DNA of 64,000 bases, taken from the NCBI RefSeq assembly GCF_035944355.1, contig NZ_DASZBH010000016.1, positions 310,001 through 374,000 of the forward strand, read 5' to 3'. This document shows, in pieces, positions 1 through 8,420 of the stretch (the first letter of the stretch is position 1; every line of letters begins with the position of its first letter). The position numbers and the translations under genes are program-made. The stretch is from Frateuria_A sp035944355 (GTDB lineage: Bacteria > Pseudomonadota > Gammaproteobacteria > Xanthomonadales > Rhodanobacteraceae). Under the pieces are notes generated by a model. It worked only from the letters and a program-made list of their open reading frames with translations, searched no databases and had not been told where the DNA came from.

Positions 1-78
1 CGCTACCCGCGCCACCCCTGGCCGGACGACCCGTGGTCGGCCACGCCGACGCACCGGGCCAAGCCGCGCGGAACGTGA
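1..78 (+). CDS. hrpB: ATP-dependent helicase HrpB, C-terminal fragment
   Basis: The window opens inside a coding frame that ends with TGA at 76-78 and encodes 25 residues. They contain RYPRHPWPDDPWSATPT followed by a basic AKPRG-like tail. This is the characteristic C-terminus of the DEAH-box helicase HrpB, where a RYPKHxWPDDP motif is followed by TxRxK. HrpB is a proteobacterial DExH RNA helicase family linked to mRNA processing. Only the tail is visible, so the call rests on this motif alone. The rest of the gene lies left of the window. Confidence 0.75.
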   Translation, partial: RYPRHPWPDDPWSATPTHRAKPRGT

Positions 79-120
79 CTCCATCGCAAGGACCCCCATC
101 CGCCTGCTGGCGCCTGCCCC

Positions 121-236
121 GTGAACGGGGGAAGGACCCACGCGTTGGGCTTGGGAACCCTTCCGCCACGAGGCGACGGGAAGGATTCACACGTGGGACT
201 CACGATCCCTTCCTCCGCGAAGGGGGGGGAAGGCGC
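121..236. repeat. Tandem GC-rich palindromic (REP-like) units
   Basis: Two adjacent hairpin units lie between the hrpB stop and the next gene. In the first, GGGAAGG (129-135) faces CCCTTCC (158-164). In the second, GGGAAGG (178-184) faces CCCTTCC (207-213). A further CCTTCC/GGGGAAGG pairing spans about 208-232. The same core recurs elsewhere in the window, for example at 12511-12543. No coding potential was accepted here. The rest of 79-328 shows nothing else recognisable. Confidence 0.6.
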
Positions 237-328
237 CCGCAGGGCGGATGGGGGCGACTCTGCGAAGAACCCGCACCTTTCGCCGGCCAGCGAACCGCCC
301 TTGCCACCGTCGGCACTAGACTCCCGCC

Positions 329-1015
329 ATGACCCAGGCCTCGCTCACCCCACACCAGTTGGCCGAGTTCGGCAGCCTGCTCGCCGAGCCGGCGCGCGCG
401 GCGATGCTGCTCGCGCTGGTCGACGGCACCGCGCGGCCGGCCGGTGAGCTCGCGCAGGCCGCCGGCATCGGCGCGCCCACCGCCAGCGCGCACCTGAAGC
501 GCCTGCTCGAGGGCGGCCTGCTCGCGGTGCAGGCGCAGGGGCGCCACCGGTATTACCGGCTGGCGAGCGACGAGGTCGCCGGCTGGCTGGAGGCACTGGC
601 GCTGCCGCGCCGAAATGTGGCGCCGCCGACCGGCGATGCCGCCTTGCGTCGCGCACGCAGCTGCTACCGTCACCTCGCCGGCCAGCTCGGCGTGGCCCTC
701 TGCGCCGGGCTGCTCGAACGCGGCCACCTGGCGACCACCAGCGATGGGCTGATGCTGGCGCCCGCCGGCGCCGCCGCGCTCGCGGACGCGGGCCTGGACC
801 CGGCCGCCACGCGGCGCCTGCCGGACCTGCGCGGCCGCGGCTGCCTGGACTGGACCGAACGCCGCCTGCACCTGGGCGGTCCGCTCGGCGTGGCGCTCAC
901 CGGGGCCCTGCTCGAAGCGGGCTGGTTGCGCCACGCCACCCGCGGCCGCGCACTGCTGCCGAGCGCGGAGGGCCTGCGCCGCTTCGGCCTGCTCGGTGTG
1001 CGGCTGCCCGGCTGA
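329..1015 (+). CDS. ArsR-type winged-helix transcriptional regulator
   Basis: A 228-residue protein. Residues about 10-90 form an ArsR-like winged helix: an N-terminal helix with LLAEPARAAMLLALVDG, a recognition region around GAPTASAHLKRLLEGGLL (about 48-65), and a wing with QGRHRYYRLA. The C-terminal ~130 residues are an extension found in a subset of ArsR-like regulators and carry no obvious enzymatic motif. No CxC metal-binding pair typical of ArsR/SmtB is visible, so the inducer is unknown. The gene stands alone after the end of hrpB and is followed by 500 bp of repeat-rich DNA. It is probably a cytoplasmic DNA-binding repressor. Confidence 0.75.
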   Translation: MTQASLTPHQLAEFGSLLAEPARAAMLLALVDGTARPAGELAQAAGIGAPTASAHLKRLLEGGLLAVQAQGRHRYYRLASDEVAGWLEALALPRRNVAPPTGDAALRRARSCYRHLAGQLGVALCAGLLERGHLATTSDGLMLAPAGAAALADAGLDPAATRRLPDLRGRGCLDWTERRLHLGGPLGVALTGALLEAGWLRHATRGRALLPSAEGLRRFGLLGVRLPG

Positions 1016-1240
1016 ACCGGGCCGTGACGCCCGCTCCGCTCCCCTCCGAGCGGGAGACGCGCTGCACGTGGGCGCCCGTTTCGGCATGTTCGAGCTAATG
1101 CGCGAGCACGAACCTGCTCCTTCTCTTGCCTCAGCCTCCGAGCGCCCGCGGTAAAGCGGCTGCAGCTCCTCTATGAGCATGCGACTTTGTCGACAACGCG
1201 AACAGGCACGTAGCTCATTTCTCGCCCCGGGTCGAACCGG

Positions 1241-1400
1241 GCCGTTTCTTTTGGTTACTTTTCTTTACTCCGGGCATCCTGCCCTTTGCCCTTCGGGCCA
1301 GCTTCGCTGTTCGCCCGCGCTCCAGGCGCGGGCGTGGGCCAGCAAAGAAAAGTGACCCGAGCGCCGTCAGGCGATCGGAAGCCCGCCGCAGGCGAGCCAA
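1241..1400. repeat. Xanthomonad intergenic inverted-repeat element
   Basis: GGTTACTTTTCTTT (1253-1266) is matched by AAAGAAAAGTGACC (1344-1357), a 14-bp inverted repeat with one mismatch and about 77 bp between the arms. Related elements with the same arm sequence are, from general knowledge, common in intergenic DNA of Xanthomonas and relatives. Its function is unknown. It may act as a bidirectional hairpin between the two convergent genes. Confidence 0.6.
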
Positions 1401-1481
1401 GTCGCGGAGAGCCCTCGCAAGTGCGACATGAAAAATCAGGCGGCAACGGCGATCCCCGCGAGCCCCGGCCCCTCACCCCAA

Positions 1482-1504
1482 CCCTCTCCCCTGAGGGGAG
1501 AGGG
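1482..1504. repeat. GC-rich palindrome
   Basis: CCCTCTCCCC and GGGGAGAGGG are separated by three bases, a nearly gapless hairpin 12 bp downstream of the hydrolase stop codon at 1516. On the minus strand it could serve as a terminator-like or RNA 3'-end-stabilising stem. It lacks a T-run and belongs to the recurring family of such stems in this window. Confidence 0.65.
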
Positions 1505-1515
1505 AGCAAGGCAGG

Positions 1516-2499
1516 CTACCGCCCCAGCACGAAGCCGGTCAGCACCTGCGCGGTGGCCTCCGGCTTCTCCATCATCGGCATGTGGTTGCAGCCGCTGAGC
1601 AGACTGGAGCTGATCGAGGCGGCCTGAGTGAGGCCATCGCGCAGGCTGTCCAGCGCGGAGGGATCGACGATGCGGTCCTCGCGGCACCACAGGCCCAGCA
1701 CCGGCATGGTCAGCCGGCCGAGGTCGTTCTGCAGCGAGAGGTAGTTGGCGGGCTGGCGCAGCTCGGCCAGGGTGCGCTCGATGAACGCGCGGTCCGCGCG
1801 GTTGCGCGCGACGAACACGTCCTCGATCCGGCCGGGCACCGCGGGCGGCTGCAGGAACGCCAGCTTCATCGAGGCCTCGTAGCCGGCGCGGTCGTCGTAG
1901 ACGAACGGGTCCTTGCCGGCCAGCACGTCTCGGTCGAAGTCGTTCAGGCGGGACTTCAGGCCGTAGGCATCCAGCAGTGCCAGGGCCGCCACGTCTTGCG
2001 GATGCTCGGCCGCGTACACGCCTGCGATCGCACCGCCCATCGAGTGGCCGACCAGCACCACGCGCTGCAGGTTCAGAGCCGCCAGGAAGGCGTGCAGGCG
2101 CTGTGCCTGCGCCTGTACGCCGTAGCTGGCGCCCGCGTTGCGCGAGGACTCGCCCCAGCCCGGCAGGTCGGGGATCACCAGGTGGAAGTGCGCGGTGAGC
2201 TGCTCGGCCAGCGGCAGCCAGACCGTCTTGTCCGCGGCGAAGCCGTGCAGCAGCACCAGCGTGGGGCCGTTGCCGCCCTCGTAATAGCTCCAGTCGGTGT
2301 CGCCGGCGCGCAGCGCGTGCTTCTCCACGTGCGCGGCCATCGCCTCGCGCGTCTGCTGCGCACCCAGCAGCCACTGCGGCGCGAACAGGTAGCTGCCGCC
2401 CAGCAGCACGACCACCAGCGCCGCCAGCACACCCAGGAACTTCAGGCGACGCAGCAGCATGCGCTTCCACAGCGGACGGGTGTCGGGAGTTCGGTTCAT
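1516..2499 (-). CDS. Membrane-anchored alpha/beta hydrolase
   Basis: A 327-residue alpha/beta-hydrolase-fold protein. Residues about 18-40 form a hydrophobic helix preceded by basic residues, so it is probably anchored in the inner membrane with the enzyme domain in the periplasm. The oxyanion strand LVLLHGF is followed by a nucleophile elbow GHSMGG. The acid is likely the Asp in CREDRIVDPS and the base His lies in GCNHMPMMEKPE. The family includes lipases, esterases and C-C hydrolases, and the substrate cannot be told from sequence. The gene is 13 bp downstream of the M1 aminopeptidase on the same strand, so the two are probably co-transcribed. Confidence 0.8.
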   Translation of the reverse strand: MNRTPDTRPLWKRMLLRRLKFLGVLAALVVVLLGGSYLFAPQWLLGAQQTREAMAAHVEKHALRAGDTDWSYYEGGNGPTLVLLHGFAADKTVWLPLAEQLTAHFHLVIPDLPGWGESSRNAGASYGVQAQAQRLHAFLAALNLQRVVLVGHSMGGAIAGVYAAEHPQDVAALALLDAYGLKSRLNDFDRDVLAGKDPFVYDDRAGYEASMKLAFLQPPAVPGRIEDVFVARNRADRAFIERTLAELRQPANYLSLQNDLGRLTMPVLGLWCREDRIVDPSALDSLRDGLTQAASISSSLLSGCNHMPMMEKPEATAQVLTGFVLGR

Positions 2500-2512
2500 C
2501 GGTGGCGTCCGG

Positions 2513-4363
2513 CTACTTCGACGATGCCTTGGCCAGGATCGACTCGATCGCGCCCTGGGTCATCGGGTGGTAGCCGTCCTTCGCCCGCGCGTAGGCGGCC
2601 TTGGCGTAGGCCAGGCCTTCCGGCGTGGCGGCGAAGGCCTTGTACACCGGCAGGGTGAGGTACATGCGGCCGATCCGCGTCATGTGCTCGCGCGCGTCCT
2701 CCCACACCGCCTTGTCGCCGGCGGCGATGGCGTGGCTGTACCAGCGCATGCCGATCTCGGCGTTGGGCGTGCCGGTGAGGTGCCAGGCGGCATCGAGCTG
2801 GCGCATCTTGGAAAGCGGCGGCGCGTCGGGCAGGCGGTCGAGGAAGTACATCCATTCCTGCGTGTTCCAGCCCTTGGCATCCAGTTCACTGGCATCCAGC
2901 GTACCGGCGAGGAAGGCCGCGCGTTCCTTGTCGATGGCGTCGAAGCGCGCCGAAGTCGGCAGCGGCGCATCGGCGGGGATGCCGCTCTGGTAGACCCATG
3001 CCTTGGCCTGCGCCCAGTCCATCTTGCCCGGATGGGTGTCGAACAGGTTGGCCTTCATGTCATCGAGCATCTGCTCGGTGGTGATCGAGGTGAAGGCGTG
3101 GCGGTGGAAGTAGGCCTTCAGCCAGGTGTCGAAGGTCTCGCGGCCGAAGCGCTGCTCCAGCGTGCGCAGGAACCAGGAGCCCTTGTCGTAGGCCACGTCC
3201 GAGAGCGAGTCGTCGGCGCCCACGCCGCGCGGATCGGGTGCGAGCTTCTGCGAGTTGGCGGGCATCTGCCCGATCGACTTCTGCAGCGCGCGCGCCGACA
3301 GCAGCGCCTCCTCGTCGGCCAGCACCTTGCCGTAGACGGCCTCGGTGATGCGGCCCTGCACGTAGGTGGTGAAGCCCTCGTTGAGCCAGATGTCGCGCCA
3401 GCTCGCGGCGGTCACCAGGTTGCCCGACCAGGAGTGCGCCAGCTCGTGCGAGACCAGCGAGACCAGGCTCTTGTCGCCGACCAGCACGGTCGGCGTGGCG
3501 AAGGTCATGTTCGGGTTTTCCATGCCGCCGTAGGGAAACGAGGGCGGCAGCACCAGGATGTCGTAGCGGCCCCAGGCGTAGGGCCCATAGAGCTTCTCGG
3601 TGGCTTCGATCAGCTTTTCGGTGTCCTCGAACTCGTGTGCCGCCTTGCCGGCCACCGAAGGTTCGGCGTACACGGCCGAGCGCGGGCCGGTCTCCTTGAC
3701 CGCGATGTCGCCGGCGGCGATCGCCAGCAGGTAGGAGGGGATCGGGTGCGGCTGGTCGAAACGGAAGTCGCCGTCGAGCGGGTGCCGGGCGTCATTGAGC
3801 GCGCTCATCACCACGCGCACGTCCTTCGGCGCGGTCACGTGCGCGCTGTAGGTGAAGCGGATCGCCGGCGAATCCTGCAGCGGCACCCAGGAACGCGCGT
3901 GGATCGATTCGGACTGCGAGAACATGAAGGGCAGCTTCTTGTCCGCCGTCTGTGCCGGCGTGAGCCACTGCAGGCCGGAGGCGGCCGGCACGGTCGCGTA
4001 GGCGATGCGCACCTTGGCCGGGTGCCTGGGCGCCTGGATGGTGAGCTTGCTGCCCAGCTCCTTGTCGCGCGGCGCCAGCGCGAACTTGAGCGCGGTGGCG
4101 CGGCCGGCGGCGTCCAGGCCTTCGACCTTGGCGATCTTCAGGTCGCGCGTGTCCAGCACCAGCGAGGGCGCCTTGGGGTTCTTCCAGTCCAGCGTGAGCG
4201 TGGCCTGGCCCTCGAGCGCCTTGTGCGGGAAATCGACCGCCAGCTCCAGGTCCAGGTGGGTCACGCGGACCTGGCCCGGCTGCGCATACGAGTGCGGGTC
4301 GGCGGCCAGGGCGGACAGCGGCAGCACGAGCGCGCCGAGGGCGAGGGCAGGGATCACACGCAT
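2513..4363 (-). CDS. Secreted M1 family aminopeptidase (LTA4H-like)
   Basis: A 616-residue zinc aminopeptidase that should release N-terminal residues from peptides in the periplasm or outside the cell. The ATG at 4363 is chosen because it begins a clear signal peptide ending ALAAD; an upstream in-frame extension reads as non-coding. The GGMEN substrate-binding motif is at residues 279-283. The zinc site is HELAH at 306-310, with Glu329 as third ligand in LNEGF. The pattern GDKSL..HELAHSWSGNLVT and a C-terminal helical domain resemble the leukotriene A4 hydrolase/aminopeptidase B branch of M1. It is divergent from marR. Confidence 0.9.
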   Translation of the reverse strand: MRVIPALALGALVLPLSALAADPHSYAQPGQVRVTHLDLELAVDFPHKALEGQATLTLDWKNPKAPSLVLDTRDLKIAKVEGLDAAGRATALKFALAPRDKELGSKLTIQAPRHPAKVRIAYATVPAASGLQWLTPAQTADKKLPFMFSQSESIHARSWVPLQDSPAIRFTYSAHVTAPKDVRVVMSALNDARHPLDGDFRFDQPHPIPSYLLAIAAGDIAVKETGPRSAVYAEPSVAGKAAHEFEDTEKLIEATEKLYGPYAWGRYDILVLPPSFPYGGMENPNMTFATPTVLVGDKSLVSLVSHELAHSWSGNLVTAASWRDIWLNEGFTTYVQGRITEAVYGKVLADEEALLSARALQKSIGQMPANSQKLAPDPRGVGADDSLSDVAYDKGSWFLRTLEQRFGRETFDTWLKAYFHRHAFTSITTEQMLDDMKANLFDTHPGKMDWAQAKAWVYQSGIPADAPLPTSARFDAIDKERAAFLAGTLDASELDAKGWNTQEWMYFLDRLPDAPPLSKMRQLDAAWHLTGTPNAEIGMRWYSHAIAAGDKAVWEDAREHMTRIGRMYLTLPVYKAFAATPEGLAYAKAAYARAKDGYHPMTQGAIESILAKASSK

Positions 4364-4539
4364 GCGAGGTTCTCGGATAGGGAAGGGTCGAGTATGCCAT
4401 TGGGCCGCGCGCGGATGCCCGTGACACAAGGCCTGCCCCGCGCGCGCTCCGGCCGGGCGGCGGTGTGCCGCCGGTTCCCTTGGGTCCACGCCCACCGATC
4501 CCGAGCGCCCCGCTGCATGCCCGCAAAGAGGGCGAACGG

Positions 4540-4582
4540 TTGCGGGTTTTACTTCATAAATGTAATATAGCTGAAGCAGTAA
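4540..4582 (+). promoter_or_regulatory. marR promoter with overlapping inverted repeats
   Basis: A good sigma-70 promoter reads TTGCGG (4540-4545), 17-bp spacer, TAATAT (4563-4568), in an unusually AT-rich patch. TTAC (4549-4552) and GTAA (4562-4565) form a dyad inside it. TTACTTCA (4549-4556) is also mirrored by TGAAGcaGTAA (4572-4582). This placement over the -10 is typical of MarR autorepression sites, so the regulator encoded next probably binds here. Confidence 0.6.
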
Positions 4583-4589
4583 ACATCCC

Positions 4590-5087
4590 ATGAGCAGCTT
4601 CCTACCCACCGAACAGCGACTCGCCGTCACCCGCCGGCGCCATCCGGCTTTTCCGCGCGGACCGGCCGTGCTGGTGCGCCTGATCAAGCACCTGCACAAG
4701 CGCATCCACGACGACGCCAACACCGCGCTCAAGGCGTTCGGCCTGAACCATCCGCAGTACAACCTGCTGATGATGCTGTACGGCACCGCGGACCATGCGC
4801 TGCACCCCTCGCAGCTGGCCGAGGCCGCGGGCGAGAAGGCGGCCAACATCACGCGGCTTACCGACGAGCTGTGCGAGAAGGGCCTCATCGAGCGCGCCGC
4901 CAGCGCGGACGACCGCCGCAAGCTGGTGCTCACCCTGACGCCCGCCGGGCTCGACCTGATCGAGCAGTTGTTGCCCTCGATCTGCGACCTGCTGGAGGAG
5001 CAGACCCAGGGCATGAGCGCGCGCGAACAGGCCGAGCTGGAGCGCCTGCTGAAGAAGTTCCTCGACGGCTTCGACCGCCGCGGCTGA
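4590..5087 (+). CDS. MarR family transcriptional regulator
   Basis: A 165-residue winged-helix dimeric regulator. N-terminal helices (about 25-55) are followed by the HTH in HPSQLAEAAGEKAANITRLTDELCEKGLIER (about 72-102) and the wing with SADDRRKLVLTLTPAG. The DDRR wing is diagnostic of MarR proteins. It is the first gene of an operon with FUSC, DUF1656 and HlyD genes; the next start is 9 bp after its stop. By analogy with aromatic-acid and drug efflux operons, it probably represses the pump until a phenolic ligand binds. The preceding promoter is overlapped by dyads, which suggests autoregulation. Confidence 0.88.
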   Translation: MSSFLPTEQRLAVTRRRHPAFPRGPAVLVRLIKHLHKRIHDDANTALKAFGLNHPQYNLLMMLYGTADHALHPSQLAEAAGEKAANITRLTDELCEKGLIERAASADDRRKLVLTLTPAGLDLIEQLLPSICDLLEEQTQGMSAREQAELERLLKKFLDGFDRRG

Positions 5088-5096
5088 AGGTCCCGC

Positions 5097-7193
5097 ATGT
5101 CCGCCACCGCTACCGCAACCCTGCCGCGCAGGCCCTGGCTGGGCGCGTTCCTTGCCGAGGAGTCGCGCGCGTGGCTGTTCGTGGCCAAGACCCTGCTGGC
5201 GATGTACGTGGCCGCCTGGCTGGCCATGTGGCTGAATCTGGAGCAGCCCTCGACCACGATGATCACGGTCTCCATCGTGATGCATCCGCACAGCGGCATG
5301 GTGCTGGCCAAGAGTTTCTACCGGGCGCTGGGCACGCTGGCCGGCAGCCTGTTCGGGCTGGCGCTGATGGCGCTGTTTCCCCAGCAGCGGGAGCTGTTCT
5401 TCCTCACCCTTTCGCTGTGGCTGGCGCTGTGCGCCGGCGGCGCCACGCTGTACCGCAACTTCATGGCCTACGGCTTCGTGCTGGCCGGATACACCGCGGC
5501 CATCGTCACGCTGCCGGCGCTGGGCAATCCCCTGAACGGCTTCGACTCGGCGGTGATGCGCGTGAGCGAGGTGCTGCTGGGCATCCTGGTCGCTGCGGTG
5601 TTCAGCGACCTGCTGCTGCCGCAGCGGCTGCGCGTGGTGCTGCGCCAGAGCGCGCGCACGCAGTTCGCGCACTTCGTCGACTTCGTGCGCGACAGCACCG
5701 GCGGCGTGCTGCCACGCGCCAAGATGGAACAGGCGCACCTGGAATTCGTGCGCGCCGCCGTGCACCTGGAGGACCTGCGCACCTCGGTGATCTTCGAGGA
5801 CCCGGAAGTGCGCACGCGCAGCGCGCGCATGCGCCTGCTCAACCAGCGCTACATGGCCGCGGCGACCAGCTTCCAATCGCTGCACCACCTGATCAACCGG
5901 CTCGCGCGGCGCGGCCGCGACGCGGTGGCGCAGGCGCTGATCGGGTCGTACCGGCCGATCGGCGAGGCGCTGTCCACGCCGCCGGGCGAGCGCCACGACC
6001 TAGCCGTGCTGATCCGGCGCCTGCGTGCCTGCCTCACCGCCCTGCCGGCGCGCATCGCCGCATTGCGCGCGCCGTTCGAGCAGCCGGCGGCGCGGCTGGA
6101 ATTCGATACCGGCGCGGCGCTGGTGCTGCGCTTCGCCGAGGAGCTGGCCGACTTCACCGCGGTGGAGGCCTCGTTGCGCGCGGGCAAGCTGCGCGGCAGC
6201 GTGGAACGCGTGCATTTCCGCCGCGGCAACGACCTGGCCGGCGCGGCGGTGGCGGTGCTGCGCACCTTCCTCACCATGCTGGTGCTCGCCGCGTTCTGGC
6301 TGGCCAGCGGCTGGGCCTTCGGCGGCAGCGCGATGCTGCTGGCGACGATCTTCGCGGGGCTCCTGGCCGCCTCGCCCAACCCCATCGCCTCGGCCGCGCA
6401 CACGCTGTATGGCTACGCCGCCGGCATGGCGGCGGGCTTCATCGCGGTGTTCGTGCTGCTGCCGGGCAGCGACGGCTTCGCCATGCTGGTCTGCGCCACC
6501 GCGGGACTGCTGCTGATCGGCCCCTATCTGAGCACGCGCGACACGCTGTCGGGCGTCGGCGCCGGCTACACGCTGGGCTTCGTCTACATCCTGGCGCTGA
6601 AGAACCCGATGGTGTACGACCCCGAACACTTCCTCAACGACGCCATCGCGCAGGTCGCCGGGCTGGGACTCTCCGGCGTCGCCTTCATGGTGCTGCCCGG
6701 CGTCACCGGCACGCGGTGGCAACGCCGGCGCCAGCTGCGGCTGTTGCGCGAGCAGGTCGCGCTGGCGGCGAGCGCGCCGCTGGAAGGCCTGGCATGGCGC
6801 TTCGAGAGCGTCGTGCGCGACCTGCTGCAGCAGGTGGTGGCGCACACGCGGCCGGACAGCGAGGAGTCGCGCCACCTGCTGGGCTGGTCGCTGGCGGTGC
6901 AGGAGAGCGGCCGCGCCGTGATCGAGCTGCGCCAGGACCTGTCCGGCAGGGAGCTGCCCGCCGCCGCCAACGATGCCGCGCTGCGCGCGCTGGACGCGGT
7001 GGCGCGGCTCTACCGCGCACCCGATGCCGCGCGCTGGCAGGCGGCCGATGCGGCGGTGCTCGGGGCCATCCAGGCCGCGCCGCGCGGGGTGGCCGTGCGC
7101 CGCCATCTGTACCAGTTGCGCAGCGCGCTGCGCGACGAGGAATCGCCGCTGGCTCCCTACCTGGGCGCACCGGAGGTGGCCGATGCCGCCTGA
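5097..7193 (+). CDS. FUSC family inner-membrane efflux protein (AaeB-like)
   Basis: A 698-residue protein of the fusaric-acid-resistance/aromatic-acid exporter family. It has the typical duplicated layout: a first membrane block (about residues 20-175), a long cytoplasmic stretch (about 180-375), a second membrane block (about 380-520, with FLTMLVLAAFWLASGW and LYGYAAGMAAGFIAVFVLLP), and a helical cytoplasmic tail. With the DUF1656 and membrane-fusion proteins encoded next, it should form an AaeXAB-like pump for aromatic carboxylic acids or related compounds across the envelope. Its C-terminal end overlaps the DUF1656 start by 11 bp. Confidence 0.88.
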   Translation: MSATATATLPRRPWLGAFLAEESRAWLFVAKTLLAMYVAAWLAMWLNLEQPSTTMITVSIVMHPHSGMVLAKSFYRALGTLAGSLFGLALMALFPQQRELFFLTLSLWLALCAGGATLYRNFMAYGFVLAGYTAAIVTLPALGNPLNGFDSAVMRVSEVLLGILVAAVFSDLLLPQRLRVVLRQSARTQFAHFVDFVRDSTGGVLPRAKMEQAHLEFVRAAVHLEDLRTSVIFEDPEVRTRSARMRLLNQRYMAAATSFQSLHHLINRLARRGRDAVAQALIGSYRPIGEALSTPPGERHDLAVLIRRLRACLTALPARIAALRAPFEQPAARLEFDTGAALVLRFAEELADFTAVEASLRAGKLRGSVERVHFRRGNDLAGAAVAVLRTFLTMLVLAAFWLASGWAFGGSAMLLATIFAGLLAASPNPIASAAHTLYGYAAGMAAGFIAVFVLLPGSDGFAMLVCATAGLLLIGPYLSTRDTLSGVGAGYTLGFVYILALKNPMVYDPEHFLNDAIAQVAGLGLSGVAFMVLPGVTGTRWQRRRQLRLLREQVALAASAPLEGLAWRFESVVRDLLQQVVAHTRPDSEESRHLLGWSLAVQESGRAVIELRQDLSGRELPAAANDAALRALDAVARLYRAPDAARWQAADAAVLGAIQAAPRGVAVRRHLYQLRSALRDEESPLAPYLGAPEVADAA

Positions 7194-7383
7194 AATCGAG
7201 TTCTACGGTGTGCTGCTGCCCGGCCTGCTGCCGGTATTCCTGCTGAGCCTCGTGCTGATGGTGCTGCTGGATCTCATGATCGGCCGGCTCGGCCTGTACC
7301 GGCGCCTCTGGCATCCCTCGCTGCTGCGCTTCGCCCTGTTCGTCTGCCTGTTCGGCGCCGCCGGACTGCTGTTGATCCACTGA
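7183..7383 (+). CDS. DUF1656 small membrane protein (AaeX-like)
   Basis: A 66-residue protein beginning MPPEIEFYGVLLPGLLP, with two hydrophobic helices (about 10-30 and 48-65) separated by LYRRLWHPSL. This is the DUF1656 signature, a family nearly always encoded between FUSC and HlyD-like genes in aromatic-acid efflux operons. The ATG at 7183 lies inside the end of the FUSC gene, giving an 11-bp overlap consistent with translational coupling. Its exact role in the pump is unknown. The HlyD gene starts 6 bp downstream. Confidence 0.88.
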   Translation: MPPEIEFYGVLLPGLLPVFLLSLVLMVLLDLMIGRLGLYRRLWHPSLLRFALFVCLFGAAGLLLIH

Positions 7384-7388
7384 CTCCC

Positions 7389-8387
7389 ATGCCCACGAAA
7401 GCCGCTTCCTTGTTGAGATTCCTGATCACCGCCGCGGTGGTGGTGCTTGCCGTGCTGCTCGGCCACGCGCTGTGGAAGCGCTACCTGTACGCGCCGTGGA
7501 CGCGCGACGGCCGCGTGCGCGCCGAGGTGGTGCGGGTGGCGCCGGACGTGTCCGGGCTGGTCGACCGCGTGGCGGTGACCGACAACCAGTTCGTGCGCAA
7601 GGGCGATGTGCTGTTCGTGATCGACCAGGCGCGCTTCCGCAACGCGCAGGCGCAGGCGCAGGCCAACCTGGCCGCCGCCGAGGCCAGCGCGCGCGCCGCC
7701 GGCGCCAACATCAGCGCGGCGCTGGCCAGCGCCAAGGCAAAACAGGAGGAATACCAGATGTATGCCGAGCAGGCCGCGCGGCGCCAGCAGATCGGCAACG
7801 TGATCTCGCAGGAGGCGCGCAACGACGCCGCCGCCACCGCCAGCGCCGCGCGCGCCAGCTGGCAGCAGGCGCAGGCCGGCGGCCACCAGGCCAGCGCCGC
7901 GCGCGAGCAGGCCGCGGCGGCGGTGGAGCAGGCGCAGGTGGCGCTGGACCGCGCCGACCTCGACCTGGCCCGCACCGAGGTGCGCGCTCCCGTCGACGGC
8001 TACGTCACCAACCTGGACGTGCGCGTGGGCGACTACGCCGCCACCGGCGCGGCGCGGCTCGCGCTGATCGACGCGCACGGCTACTACCTCTACGGTTACT
8101 TCGAGGAAACCAAGCTGCCGCAGCTGCGCGTGGGCGATCCGGTCGACGTGCGGCTGATGGCCGGCGGCGTGCGCCTGAAGGGCACCATCACCGGCATCGC
8201 CCACGGCATCACCGACCGCGACAATCCGGCGGGCGCCGACCTGCTTGCCGACGTCAACCCCACCTTCAACTGGGTGCGGCTGGCGCAGCGCGTGCCGGTG
8301 CGCATCGCGATCGACCCGGCCTCGGTGCCGCAGGGGATGGTGCTGGCGGCGGGAATGACCGCGACGATCGAGGTGCATCCGCGCTAG
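7389..8387 (+). CDS. HlyD-type membrane fusion protein (AaeA/EmrA-like)
   Basis: A 332-residue periplasmic adaptor. It has one N-terminal transmembrane helix (about 10-28) and a first lipoyl half-motif with APDVSGLVDRVAVTDNQFVRKGDVLFVID. A long alanine/glutamine-rich coiled-coil hairpin (about 75-200) follows, then the second lipoyl half with VRAPVDGYVTNLDVRVGDY and a beta-barrel domain. It should bridge the FUSC pump to an outer-membrane TolC-type channel, which is not encoded nearby. It is the last gene of the marR-FUSC-DUF1656-HlyD operon. Confidence 0.88.
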   Translation: MPTKAASLLRFLITAAVVVLAVLLGHALWKRYLYAPWTRDGRVRAEVVRVAPDVSGLVDRVAVTDNQFVRKGDVLFVIDQARFRNAQAQAQANLAAAEASARAAGANISAALASAKAKQEEYQMYAEQAARRQQIGNVISQEARNDAAATASAARASWQQAQAGGHQASAAREQAAAAVEQAQVALDRADLDLARTEVRAPVDGYVTNLDVRVGDYAATGAARLALIDAHGYYLYGYFEETKLPQLRVGDPVDVRLMAGGVRLKGTITGIAHGITDRDNPAGADLLADVNPTFNWVRLAQRVPVRIAIDPASVPQGMVLAAGMTATIEVHPR

Positions 8388-8420
8388 CGCGGACGCGCCG
8401 GGGAGTGCCGCCGAGGTCGT

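Larger units (their letters stand above)
1016..1515. other. 500-bp gene-free stretch with repeats
   Basis: This lies between the ArsR-type gene (plus) and a hydrolase (minus), which are convergent. It starts with a short CCGCTC/GAGCGG hairpin (about 1035-1052) that could stop transcription but has no T-run. It then holds the inverted-repeat element at 1241-1400 and the GC-rich palindrome at 1482-1504, listed separately. Nothing convincing was seen in about 1060-1240. Confidence 0.5.

Noticed and set aside
2459..4570. Long open frame (about 700 codons) antisense to the M1 aminopeptidase
   Set aside because: It is the mirror frame of a gene with intact zinc and GGMEN motifs; its composition (Arg/Val/His-rich) is typical of shadows in GC-rich DNA.
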